A DNA stretch of 64,000 nucleotides from Flavobacterium sp. 90 (GTDB lineage Bacteria > Bacteroidota > Bacteroidia > Flavobacteriales > Flavobacteriaceae), in assembly GCF_004339525.1 (NCBI RefSeq), contig NZ_SMGE01000001.1, forward strand, positions 124,001 to 188,000, in the 5' to 3' direction. Of this stretch, positions 55,303-63,684 are shown piece after piece (within the stretch, counting starts at the first letter, position 1; the number at the start of each line of letters is the position of its first letter). Below the pieces are notes generated by a model. It ran no database searches and had not been told where the DNA came from. It was given only the letters and a program-made list of their open reading frames with translations. A program made the position numbers and the translations under genes.

Positions 55303-55340
55303 ACCCAACGAAAAAAACAAAAAAATTAATTTATATTATT

Positions 55341-56357
55341 ATGGCTAAAATTAAGTTAGAGTACATTTGGTTAGATGGATATGAACCAACTCAAAATCTT
55401 AGAAGTAAAACTAAAGTTGAAGAACACGAAAATTTCAAAGGAACATTAGAAGAACTTGGAAACTGGTCATTTGATGGTTCGTCAACAAAACAAGCCGAAG
55501 GTGGATCTTCAGACTGTCTATTGGTTCCTGTTGCAATTTACCCTGATCCAACTCGTATCAATGGATATATTGTAATGTCAGAAGTTATGTATGCTGACGG
55601 AACTCCACACCCTTCTAACGGTAGAGCTACAATTGATGATGATAATGATGATTTTTGGTTTGGTTTCGAACAAGAGTATTTCATCATGGATACTAAAACT
55701 TTATTGCCATTAGGTTTCCCTGTTGGAGGATATCCTGCTCCACAAGGTATGTACTACTGCTCTGTAGGTGGAAAAAACACTCATGGAAGAAAATTAGTAG
55801 AAGAGCATGCTGACTTATGTATCGCTGCAGGACTTAACTTTGAAGGTATTAACCAAGAGGTTGCTTGCGGACAATGGGAATTCCAATTATTTGCTAAAGG
55901 TGCTAAAAAAGCCGGAGACGAAATTTGGGTTGCTCGTTACTTATTAGATCGTTTGACTGAAAAATATGGTTACTATATCGAATATCACCCAAAACCACTA
56001 GGAGATACTGACTGGAATGGTTCTGGAATGCACGCTAACTTCTCTAACGAAGTATTAAGAACATGTGGTTCTAAAGAAACTTACGAAAAAATCTGTGAAG
56101 CTTTCCGTCCTGTTGTTCAAGAACACATTGCGGTTTACGGAGCTTATAACGAACAACGTTTAACTGGTAAACACGAAACTGCTTCTATCCACGATTTCTC
56201 TTATGGAGTATCTGATAGAGGAGCGTCAATCAGAATCCCTTTATATACTGTTCAAAAAGGATGGAAAGGATATCTTGAAGACAGAAGACCAGCTTCAAAC
56301 GGTGATCCATACAAAATCGCTGCAAGAATTATCAAAACTGTTAAATCAGCGCTATAA
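55341..56357 (+). CDS. Glutamine synthetase type II (eukaryotic-like)
   Basis: 338 residues, the short GSII length. Landmarks: YIWLDGYEPTQNLRSKTKV, WSFDGSSTKQAEGGSSDC, FGFEQEYFIMD, GKNTHGRKLVEEHADLCIAA, CGQWEFQLF, DWNGSGMHANFSNE and DRGASIRIP. The beta-grasp and catalytic parts are complete. It makes glutamine like the divergent GSIII gene, so the cell has two isoenzymes side by side. Followed by a strong terminator, so monocistronic. Confidence 0.96.
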   Translation: MAKIKLEYIWLDGYEPTQNLRSKTKVEEHENFKGTLEELGNWSFDGSSTKQAEGGSSDCLLVPVAIYPDPTRINGYIVMSEVMYADGTPHPSNGRATIDDDNDDFWFGFEQEYFIMDTKTLLPLGFPVGGYPAPQGMYYCSVGGKNTHGRKLVEEHADLCIAAGLNFEGINQEVACGQWEFQLFAKGAKKAGDEIWVARYLLDRLTEKYGYYIEYHPKPLGDTDWNGSGMHANFSNEVLRTCGSKETYEKICEAFRPVVQEHIAVYGAYNEQRLTGKHETASIHDFSYGVSDRGASIRIPLYTVQKGWKGYLEDRRPASNGDPYKIAARIIKTVKSAL

Positions 56358-56378
56358 TTCTAAGCCTAAATTATATTT

Positions 56379-56414
56379 TAAAAAGTGCCATTTTATCGAT
56401 GGCACTTTTTTTTT
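56379..56414 (+). terminator. Intrinsic terminator of the type II glutamine synthetase gene
   Basis: AAAAAGTGCCAT and ATGGCACTTTTT form a perfect stem with a seven-base loop followed by more T. Confidence 0.88.
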
Positions 56415-56984
56415 GCCGTAATTTTGTTATTTCGATATCTATATTTTTTTTTCAGGAGCTAATCCCGCTATCCGTTACAATCTTTTGTTCCGAACCCCGG
56501 AACAAAAGGATTTCCACTTCTATCGGGGCTAGGGCAATCGTTTTCATAACAATATTTTCGTTTAGTTTGGTATTTCTCTTCCGTCAAATTGTACCATCGA
56601 TACCTTTGTCAAAGTTTAAAACTTTGACAAAGGTTTGCGTAATCTAAATATACCTCAATCTTGTCATTTCGACAGAGGAGAAATCTTCGCAAGTAACTCG
56701 ACAAAGATTGGCGATTTTGATTGCGGAGTTTCTAGTGTGATTTCTCCCTTCGGTCGAAATGACAAAAAATATGCAGAATAACTTTGATCACAAACCTTTG
56801 TCAAAGTTTAGAACTTTGACAAAGGTCACATCAACATCAAACCTAACAGGTTTTTAAAACCTGTTAGGTTTACATTTCGACCTCGCCCAATGTGACAAAC
56901 CATAAATTTTAAGGTTATTTATACTAATAAATTTTTAAGTTAAACTTCAAAAACTATCTTTGTAGATCATTTAAAAAAAGTATC
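56415..56984. repeat. Intergenic region with five repeat elements
   Basis: No gene in 570 bp. It holds the AGGAGCTAATCCCGCT..ATCGGGGCTA element at 56454-56531, the CCTTTGTCAAAG palindromes at 56602-56634 and 56794-56826, a TGTCATTTCGACAGAGGAG inverted repeat between them at 56662-56764, and the ACCTAACAGG palindrome at 56841-56870. So four families found elsewhere in the window meet here. A TATCTTTG box at 56955-56962 precedes the next gene. Confidence 0.85.
56955..56962 (+). promoter_or_regulatory. Candidate -7 box of the TerC-family gene
   Basis: TATCTTTG, 22 bp before the ATG at 56985. No manganese-riboswitch-like structure is evident in the short leader. Confidence 0.4.
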
Positions 56985-57953
56985 ATGATAGTCTGGATTT
57001 TGTTTTTATTAGCAGTAGTTTTTATCCTTGCTTTGGACTTAGGTGTTTTTAATAAAACTCCTCATATTATTAGTACCAAAGAAGCAAGTAAATGGACCTT
57101 GATTTGGGTCACATTATCCTTTCTGTTTTCTGGCGTAATCTACTGGCTTTATACTACAGATTATATCGAAAATCCAGATAATCTAAAACCAGCCCTAGCT
57201 TCTATGAAGTTTATCACCGGTTATTTGATTGAACTATCTTTAAGCGTTGATAATATCTTTGTAATTGCAATTATTTTTGCTTCTTTCAAAATACCACAAA
57301 AATACCAACACCGCGTTTTATTCTGGGGAATCCTGGGAGCTGTAATCTTCCGTGGATTAATGATTTTCTTTGGAGTAATGTTGATTAATAAATTTACATG
57401 GACCACTTATTTATTTGGTGCATTCTTAATTTTCACGGCTTTAAAAATGTTATTTTCTGGTGAAGATGATGATTTTCAGCCAAAAGATTCTTTTGTATAC
57501 AAAACACTTGGAAAAATCATTCCGATTACATCAGAAATGGATGGAGAGAAATTTTTCATCAGTACAAAAACGGCAAAAAAAGCAGCGACTCCTTTATTTG
57601 TAGCTTTGATTGTTATCGAAGTTATGGATGTTCTTTTTGCAGTAGACAGTGTTCCGGCAATTCTAGCTATTACATCAGATCCGTTTTTGGTATTTAGTTC
57701 TAATATTTTTGCCATTTTAGGTTTACGTTCTATGTATTTCTTCCTGGCGAATATGCTGGCAAAATTCAGTTTCTTAGAATATAGTTTAGTCGCTATTTTG
57801 GCTTTCGTAGGATTGAAAATGATTCTTCATGATTTTATTCACGTTCCGGAATGGGCTTCTTTAGGATTTATTGCACTTTCCCTTTTAGTAGGAATTTTGG
57901 TTTCTCTAAAATTTGGAGAAGAAAAAACACTTACAGATTCAGATAATGAATAA
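56985..57953 (+). CDS. TerC/Alx family membrane protein
   Basis: 322 residues with eight or nine hydrophobic helices. The signature GYLIELSLSVDNIFVIAIIF and the second VIEVMDVLFAVDSVPAILAI carry the acidic residues of the TerC/Alx family. Members are linked to manganese export or metal loading of secreted proteins. Size and layout match Alx. Single gene with its own terminator. Confidence 0.93.
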   Translation: MIVWILFLLAVVFILALDLGVFNKTPHIISTKEASKWTLIWVTLSFLFSGVIYWLYTTDYIENPDNLKPALASMKFITGYLIELSLSVDNIFVIAIIFASFKIPQKYQHRVLFWGILGAVIFRGLMIFFGVMLINKFTWTTYLFGAFLIFTALKMLFSGEDDDFQPKDSFVYKTLGKIIPITSEMDGEKFFISTKTAKKAATPLFVALIVIEVMDVLFAVDSVPAILAITSDPFLVFSSNIFAILGLRSMYFFLANMLAKFSFLEYSLVAILAFVGLKMILHDFIHVPEWASLGFIALSLLVGILVSLKFGEEKTLTDSDNE

Positions 57954-57975
57954 TTTTTCTAAAATTTATACATAT

Positions 57976-58008
57976 AAAAAGGAGATCATCATGATCTCCT
58001 TTTTTTTT
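57976..58008 (+). terminator. Intrinsic terminator of the TerC-family gene
   Basis: AAAAGGAGATCAT and ATGATCTCCTTTT form a tight stem with eight or nine T. Nearly the same stem recurs at 60003-60036. Confidence 0.88.
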
Positions 58009-58143
58009 GCGCTCTTAATAAATTCAAAATTAACAAGATAGTTAAAATATAAGATAATTTCTATATTTTAACTATTTAAAATAAGATTATACGTTATTTA
58101 TAAGTATGTTTATCCCATTATAAATATTTTAAAAGCCTTTATC

Positions 58144-59991
58144 ATGAGACAAAATTACATCTATCTCTTTTTCCTCTTCTTATTCACTACACTTTCATTT
58201 GCACAAAAAGTTACAATTACACCAACAGCTGTAAATGGATCCAATGTCAACGCCGGACCAATTAACCTGGCTTCTGTACCTTACTCTACTATTTCGTTAA
58301 GTGTTAAAGTAGAAATTCCTGCTGGCGCCGCAATTGGAGACCAAGGCACTATAACGATTTATTATCTCAACTCTGTCGCATTAGGAGCAAATATTGCTAC
58401 TGGAGGAAACGGAGGAGCATTATATTTTGGTGGCGGGAAAGTCGCCACTCGAAGCTTTACTATAAACTTAAGCTGGGGAGATTTTCAAACTTCCGGCGGT
58501 TTCATTTATGCTGAATACAAAAACAGCAACAGCGCATCTGCAGCAGCATTTAAAAGCTCTTATCTTTCTGTAATAAAAAACCCAACAATGACCTCAGGAA
58601 CTACTGTGAATCCTCCTGCAGATGCTCCAAACCCAACAAAGATTCCAAATACTTTATGTTGTAACCAAACCGTTAGATTAGGAGAAAAACCAGCACCTAT
58701 AACTGGCACAACCTATCTAAATCCTTATCAAAATATGGCTTATGGCATCAAATCGTCATGGACAGCGAATGGACTTGGTAGTGTTAGATTTATTAGTAAT
58801 GATCGCAGCACTTTAAATATTGACCATATGACAGAACTAGGTAAATTTACAGTTACAAGAGGTATTGCATATAACTACGATAGTCAATATCCAAATAAAA
58901 GTAACGCGGTAACTATTACTGTGGTTCCGTCGCCGATGATATCAAATGAAATTTCAATTAATGCTTCTGTTGACGGAGATGGATTTGCAGAAATTATGAA
59001 CACGAATCCCAAAGATATAATAGGACAAATATCTTCTATAAATTTAAGTAAATTACAAGATCCCTATTATACTCCAAAAAGAGGTGATATTTCAGCAAAT
59101 ATCGAAAAATACGAATGGGAATATAGCAAAAAAAGTGGCCCTTCAGAAGGAGCGAATGACTGGATTTCAATACCAAACGAAAATCAAATTTCATTAAGTA
59201 TAAATACACTTCCAGATGTAAGCACTTTAAAGGATAACTTTTATTTAGTAAGACGAATTGCGATCTACCAAAATATAAGAAGTGCGAGCAATGCTTTAAA
59301 GATTGTCATTAGAACCATCAGAAACAATAATACTATTTGTTGCGATCAAGCATTAAAAATATTATCAGAAAATGAAACTGAAAAACCTACTTTAATTATA
59401 GGCTCAGATGCTATTTCTAGTAAAAATCAATCATTATTGTATCAGTGGCAAAATCAAGTAACTAATGATCGTCAAAATCCTATTGGAAATTGGACAAACA
59501 TTAAAGGAGCAACATCAAAGGATTACCAGCCTGAAGCTTTACAATCAATTACTGTTACTAACGGAAGAATTAGCACAACGCAAATTCCAACATACAACTA
59601 TAGACGAATAGCACAAACTAGTTACTATAATGGTGGAGAAATATCTTACAGCAACGAAGTAAGACTAACCCCTTCATACGGAGACACTTCCACTTCACCT
59701 TCCTTAATTAAAATTTATCCAAATCCTGCGACATCAATTTTAAATATTGAAAACACAAATACAAACCCAAGAACATATGGAATCAGTAACTTCGATAATA
59801 TTCACATTACTATTGTAAATATTTTAGGAGTTCCAGTACCTTCTAATTTCTCAATAATAAATCCTAATTTGATAACTGTAAATGTTTCAGATCTAACCCC
59901 TGGAACTTATTTTATAAATATCGAAAGCAATACTGTAAACAACAGAAGTGGTGGATACAATGAAAAATTTACATTTATTAAAAGCAATTAA
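58144..59991 (+). CDS. T9SS-exported surface protein with repeated CC motif
   Basis: 615 residues, signal peptide ending LSFAQK. The last 85 residues are a type A sorting domain (IKIYPNPATSILNIEN, VSDLTPGTYFINIES), so it is moved across the outer membrane by the type IX system. The first 150 residues are a Gly/Ala/Asn-rich beta domain. Two later regions each begin with a double cysteine (TLCCNQTVRLGE near 173 and TICCDQALKILSE near 400), which looks like an internal duplication. Probably an adhesin-like surface protein; no enzyme motif seen. Confidence 0.85.
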   Translation: MRQNYIYLFFLFLFTTLSFAQKVTITPTAVNGSNVNAGPINLASVPYSTISLSVKVEIPAGAAIGDQGTITIYYLNSVALGANIATGGNGGALYFGGGKVATRSFTINLSWGDFQTSGGFIYAEYKNSNSASAAAFKSSYLSVIKNPTMTSGTTVNPPADAPNPTKIPNTLCCNQTVRLGEKPAPITGTTYLNPYQNMAYGIKSSWTANGLGSVRFISNDRSTLNIDHMTELGKFTVTRGIAYNYDSQYPNKSNAVTITVVPSPMISNEISINASVDGDGFAEIMNTNPKDIIGQISSINLSKLQDPYYTPKRGDISANIEKYEWEYSKKSGPSEGANDWISIPNENQISLSINTLPDVSTLKDNFYLVRRIAIYQNIRSASNALKIVIRTIRNNNTICCDQALKILSENETEKPTLIIGSDAISSKNQSLLYQWQNQVTNDRQNPIGNWTNIKGATSKDYQPEALQSITVTNGRISTTQIPTYNYRRIAQTSYYNGGEISYSNEVRLTPSYGDTSTSPSLIKIYPNPATSILNIENTNTNPRTYGISNFDNIHITIVNILGVPVPSNFSIINPNLITVNVSDLTPGTYFINIESNTVNNRSGGYNEKFTFIKSN

Positions 59992-60002
59992 ATATTAATC
60001 AT

Positions 60003-60036
60003 AAAAAAAAGGAGATCTTACGATCTCCTTTTTTTT
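60003..60036. terminator. Bidirectional terminator
   Basis: AAAAAAAAGGAGATC and GATCTCCTTTTTTTT with a four-base loop serve the T9SS gene and the leftward lipoprotein gene. Confidence 0.88.
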
Positions 60037-60053
60037 AGTTTAATGCAAATTGA

Positions 60054-60572
60054 TTACAATTTCACACTTTTAACATTACTATCATCAATATTATATTTTT
60101 TGATAACTGCATTATAATCTGAGTAATCTGCTTTATTAACAGATTTACCAGTTCCAAGTTTTTCACCAGGAACAATAACAATTCTAAATACTTGATTTTG
60201 AGTCCAATCAGAAGACAATGTATTTAATGGAAAATCCGCCGCAAGCCAAATACTCACATCATTTACCGTAAAATCGTAATTAAAATCTAATGCCCCGCCA
60301 TCACTCATATAATATGTTTGAGGCATTAATCTCCAAACTTTATTTCCATTATTAATTTCATACAGATGATAAACTAAAACAACATCATATGGGTAGATCT
60401 GTGCACTAAAAGGAATTACTACAGAGTATCCAGTAGGGTTAAAATCTACTTCTCGCTCAATAACTGGAGCCAATACTTGATCTCCCGGAGGCCCTTGTGG
60501 CCCTTCTGGTCCTTCACAACTAGAAAACGCAATTAGTCCAACGACTGCAAAAAGTGTAAGTATCTTTTTCAT
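60054..60572 (-). CDS. Lipoprotein with short collagen-like segment
   Basis: 172 residues. The lipobox FSSCEG is followed at once by three G-x-y triplets (GPEGPQGPPGDQ), a collagen-like spacer common in Bacteroidota surface lipoproteins. The rest is a beta-rich domain (YSVVIPFSAQIYPYDVVLVY, FNYDFTVNDVSIWLAADF) of unknown function. Convergent with the T9SS gene. Confidence 0.82.
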   Translation of the reverse strand: MKKILTLFAVVGLIAFSSCEGPEGPQGPPGDQVLAPVIEREVDFNPTGYSVVIPFSAQIYPYDVVLVYHLYEINNGNKVWRLMPQTYYMSDGGALDFNYDFTVNDVSIWLAADFPLNTLSSDWTQNQVFRIVIVPGEKLGTGKSVNKADYSDYNAVIKKYNIDDSNVKSVKL

Positions 60573-60675
60573 GATATTTGTGGTATTTATTAATTTTTAG
60601 AAATTTTATATATAAAGATATTCCAAAAATCAAACCAAAAAAAATATTTTACGCAGTTAACGTTGAATTTTTCCG

Positions 60676-61545
60676 TTATTTTTTTACAACTAACTGATTT
60701 TTAAGCAATATTTTATTAAAAAATAACACATGATATGGTAATGAATTCTCCCAGTAATCCCAGGTATGAGCTCCGGGACGTTCTGTATAATCGTGTTCTA
60801 CTTTGTTATAAACCAATCTTCGGTGTAATTCTCTGTTGGGTTCTATTAAAAAGTCATCAACTCCACAATCTATAATTAGTGGTAATTTGTTAGCTTTAAT
60901 TTTATCGAGCATATTCATAACCGCATATTGTGCATACATTTCTGAGCTATCGCTTTTATCTCCAAAAACCGGCTGCATTAATTTCACCACCTGAGCCGAG
61001 GAATCTCTATTAAGCATTACGCTCATATCAACCGCGCCGCTCATACTTCCGGCAGCACAAAACAAATCAGGATGTTTGGCCGATAAATACAAAGCGCCAT
61101 GACCTCCCATCGAAAGTCCTGTAATAACTCTTCCACTTCTATTGCTTATGGTTCGATATGTTTTATCTACTTTCTGAATTACTTCCTGCGTAATAAAAGT
61201 CTCAAACTGACTTCCTTTATTTACAGGACTATCCAAATAAAAACTAAACGTTTCGCCTTCAGGCATTACAATAATAATATTGTATTGATCTGATAGATTT
61301 TGAACTAGTTTTTTATTGGGTGTATTTTTTAACCAGTCGCTAAAATGCCCGTAAGCACCATGCAATAAATACATAACCGGATATGTTGTTTTGCTTTTAG
61401 CATACGAATTTGGCAACACAACAGCAGCTTTGTAGGTTTTGCTCATTGCTGTACTGGCAACTTGTAAAGTATCTACTTTTGCTGCATAACTCAAGGAAGA
61501 AACGCACAAAAGAACCGTAAATACAAGGATCTTAAAGTTTTTCAT
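60676..61545 (-). CDS. Alpha/beta-hydrolase esterase (esterase D / tributyrin type), secreted
   Basis: 289 residues with a signal peptide ending SYAAK. VMYLLHGAYGHFSDW forms the oxyanion region, nucleophile Ser145 is in GLSMGGHGA, an acid is likely in CGVDDFLIEPN and the histidine in RPGAHTWDYWENS. This is the S-formylglutathione-hydrolase/esterase D fold used by many secreted acyl-ester hydrolases and feruloyl esterases. The acyl substrate is unknown. Confidence 0.9.
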   Translation of the reverse strand: MKNFKILVFTVLLCVSSLSYAAKVDTLQVASTAMSKTYKAAVVLPNSYAKSKTTYPVMYLLHGAYGHFSDWLKNTPNKKLVQNLSDQYNIIIVMPEGETFSFYLDSPVNKGSQFETFITQEVIQKVDKTYRTISNRSGRVITGLSMGGHGALYLSAKHPDLFCAAGSMSGAVDMSVMLNRDSSAQVVKLMQPVFGDKSDSSEMYAQYAVMNMLDKIKANKLPLIIDCGVDDFLIEPNRELHRRLVYNKVEHDYTERPGAHTWDYWENSLPYHVLFFNKILLKNQLVVKK

Positions 61546-61942
61546 ATTTATAATTTTCGATTAAGGGTTGTAAATATAGCCTTTTTCCAAATTAATTATA
61601 TGAAAAATCCGACCAGTTTTTTGCTGCTCGGATTATGAATTTGTGATATTTTTTTGCCCGCGGGTTTTACTGATGGAACGGGTTTTCGCGGGTTTGTTTT
61701 TCGCCACGAATTGCACGAATCTACACTAATGTGTAACGGATATTTTTTTGCCCACGGGTTTTACGGATGGAACAGATTTTCACTGGTTTGTTTTTTTACC
61801 ACGACCCGACCGAAAGGAATCGATAAAGCAATTACACAAATTATCACAAATTGAATTAGTGAAAATTGGTGAAATTCGTGGCAAAAAAAGAAAAAAAATC
61901 AGCGACAACCAGTTAAATCCGTAAAACTCGTGGGCAATCACT
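61546..61942. repeat. Intergenic region with nested inverted repeats (61651-61937)
   Basis: No gene in 397 bp. TTTTTGCCCGCGGGTTTTAC at 61651 is answered by GTAAAACTCGTGGGCAA ending 61937. Inside lie TTTCGCCACGAATTGCACG near 61698 with GAAATTCGTGGCAAAA near 61872. A second CCCACGGGTTTTACGGATGG unit is at 61751. Same family logic as 26967-27132 but with a different outer arm. Confidence 0.78.
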
Positions 61943-62815
61943 TTAACTAATTATAATCTTGTGTTCCAAACGGTATTGCGAAGCGCTTTTACCTGTATAT
62001 TGTTTGAACGATTTACTAAAGTGACTGAAATTATTAAAACCACTTTCGTAACAAACCTCATTTATACTCATTGGTTTCTCAGCCAAAAGTTTTGAGGCAT
62101 GAACCAATCGGTATTCATTTACAAATTCGGTAAAAGTTTTATTTGAAATCTTTTTGAAATAACGACAAAAAGAAGGCGTTGTCATACTCACCAAACGCGA
62201 AACTTCATCTATAGCAATTGATTCCTGAAAATGATCTTTCACATAATTAAAAACTACATTGATTCTATCACTATCCTGTGTTTGCAATTCTAATGAAAAA
62301 CCATCGGCATTTAGAACCGTATAATCATTAGATGAATCTAATTCGTCCAGAATACTCAAAAGCGTCAGTAATCGTTCAAACGGAAGTTGGTTTTCCATCA
62401 TTTCGATTTTCTCGCCAATACGTTTTTTGGTTTCACCGCCAAAAGCAATTCCGCCTTTAGACTGACTAAAGAGGTTTTGAACCTTTCTCATTTCTGGGGC
62501 GATAAAAAAATCATTTCCCAAAAACTCCGGTTTAATATGAATAACGGTTTCGTTTGTGTTTCCCGTTTTTTCGTTCGTAAAGCCACAATGTGGCAAATTA
62601 GCACCTATCAAGATCAAATCCCCATTGGTATAATAAGAAACATGGCTTCCTATTTGTCTCTTCCCTGCTCCACCGTTTATAAAAACCAATTCAATCTCCG
62701 GATGGTAATGCCATAAATGGGCTTTACTATTGGTCTTTTCGGCGTGTTTAGTGTAGGTAAAAGAACTTCCGTAGGAGTTTGATATCACTTCAAGAGCTGG
62801 GGCGATTGTCTTCAT
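61943..62815 (-). CDS. AraC family transcriptional regulator
   Basis: 290 residues from ATG 62815; the frame continues upstream through a repeated leader sequence, so the internal ATG (MKTIAPALEVISN) is preferred. N-terminal cupin-like domain (LWHYHPEIELVFINGG, GDLILIGANLPHCGF) should bind a small ligand, and the C-terminal 100 residues hold two helix-turn-helix motifs (IDEVSRLVSMTTPSFCRYF and SINEVCYESGFNNFSHFSKS). The group often controls sugar use. Its own leader carries a 49-bp sequence repeated upstream of the 63265 gene. Confidence 0.93.
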   Translation of the reverse strand: MKTIAPALEVISNSYGSSFTYTKHAEKTNSKAHLWHYHPEIELVFINGGAGKRQIGSHVSYYTNGDLILIGANLPHCGFTNEKTGNTNETVIHIKPEFLGNDFFIAPEMRKVQNLFSQSKGGIAFGGETKKRIGEKIEMMENQLPFERLLTLLSILDELDSSNDYTVLNADGFSLELQTQDSDRINVVFNYVKDHFQESIAIDEVSRLVSMTTPSFCRYFKKISNKTFTEFVNEYRLVHASKLLAEKPMSINEVCYESGFNNFSHFSKSFKQYTGKSASQYRLEHKIIIS

Positions 62816-63264
62816 GATAATATCTTTAAAAAATAATAGCAAATTTAACAAAAACACCAACAATAACTTAAAATTTAACCTATATCGGTTTCGTAACTGA
62901 GAATATTGCACGAAAATAGATTACAAAATAAAATCACAAAACACGATTATTAAGTTATTTTTTCAAGACCCGTATTTTTATCCTTGATTTTTTCAATATA
63001 TCTCATTTTAAAAGCCGTTTTATAAAAATCTAGTAATTTTTGTAAGAATATTGGATAATTCAAAAAATGTTAATAAATTTGAAAAGGTTAAATAATAACA
63101 ACTGAATTAACTAAAACATAAAAAATAATTCAAATTTTAACCTATAACGCTTTCGTAAATGAGAATATAGCATCGAAATAGGAAAATACAGTTGTGAAAA
63201 AATAATAACATCCGAGGTAATTTAGCATCAGAAAATTAGAAGTAAAATTTAAACAACGATAGTT
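62816..63264. promoter_or_regulatory. Divergent region with duplicated 50-bp segment
   Basis: No gene in 449 bp. Segment A (62871-62919) and segment B (63132-63181) agree at about four bases in five, with cores TAACCTATATCGGTTTCGTAA and TAACCTATAACGCTTTCGTAA shortened here to 20-base views: ACCTATATCGGTTTCGTAAC and ACCTATAACGCTTTCGTAAA, then TGAGAATAT in both. A lies 56-104 bp before the AraC start and B 84-133 bp before the 63265 gene. Both read in the same direction although the genes diverge. Confidence 0.65.
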
Positions 63265-63684
63265 ATGAAAAAGATCTTAAAATTTAGTTTAGTATTTGCA
63301 GTGCTTTTTACAGGAATTAGTTCTTATGCAATTGATGGTAATGATAACGGAGGTAATGATTTTAATCTTCACGTATTAAAGAATAACGGAAAAGTAATCA
63401 CGTTTGCGATGAATCAGATTAAAAAAGCAAACTTGACAATTTACGATAAAGATGGTACTGTGCTTTATTCTGAATCAGCTTCAGGAAAAGACGGAATCTT
63501 AAGAACCTTCAGCTTAGAAGAATTTCCAGCAGGAACTTATTTCTTAGAAGTTGAAGACAATGCAAAAAAAGTAAGACACGAAATTACAATTACTGATGAA
63601 ACTTCGGTTTTATCATCAAAAGCAATTTCATCAGTTTATAAAGCAGGTTCCTCTGCAGACAAAACAAGCGTAGCAGTACGCTAG
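63265..63684 (+). CDS. Small secreted beta-sandwich protein
   Basis: 139 residues with a signal peptide ending SSYAIDG. The mature part (LTIYDKDGTVLYSESASG, TFSLEEFPAGTYFLEVED, VRHEITI) closely resembles the fold of a T9SS sorting domain or DUF3244, but with little else attached and 30 extra residues after it. So it is more likely a stand-alone exported protein than a sorting signal. It is divergent from an AraC regulator with a shared repeated segment upstream, and may be its target. Confidence 0.82.
   Translation: MKKILKFSLVFAVLFTGISSYAIDGNDNGGNDFNLHVLKNNGKVITFAMNQIKKANLTIYDKDGTVLYSESASGKDGILRTFSLEEFPAGTYFLEVEDNAKKVRHEITITDETSVLSSKAISSVYKAGSSADKTSVAVR

Larger units (their letters stand above)
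54914..55340. other. Divergent control region between glnN and the type II glutamine synthetase gene
   Basis: No gene in 427 bp. A TATATTTG box reads leftward at 54969-54962 and another rightward at 55295-55302. CGTAAT-T-ATTACG, a 6-1-6 palindrome, lies near 55151-55163 and could be an operator. The remainder is AT-rich without repeats. Confidence 0.6.

Noticed and set aside
56880..56984. Manganese riboswitch before the TerC-family gene
   Set aside because: The leader after the TATCTTTG box is too short (about 15 nt) and no paired elements of that class are visible.
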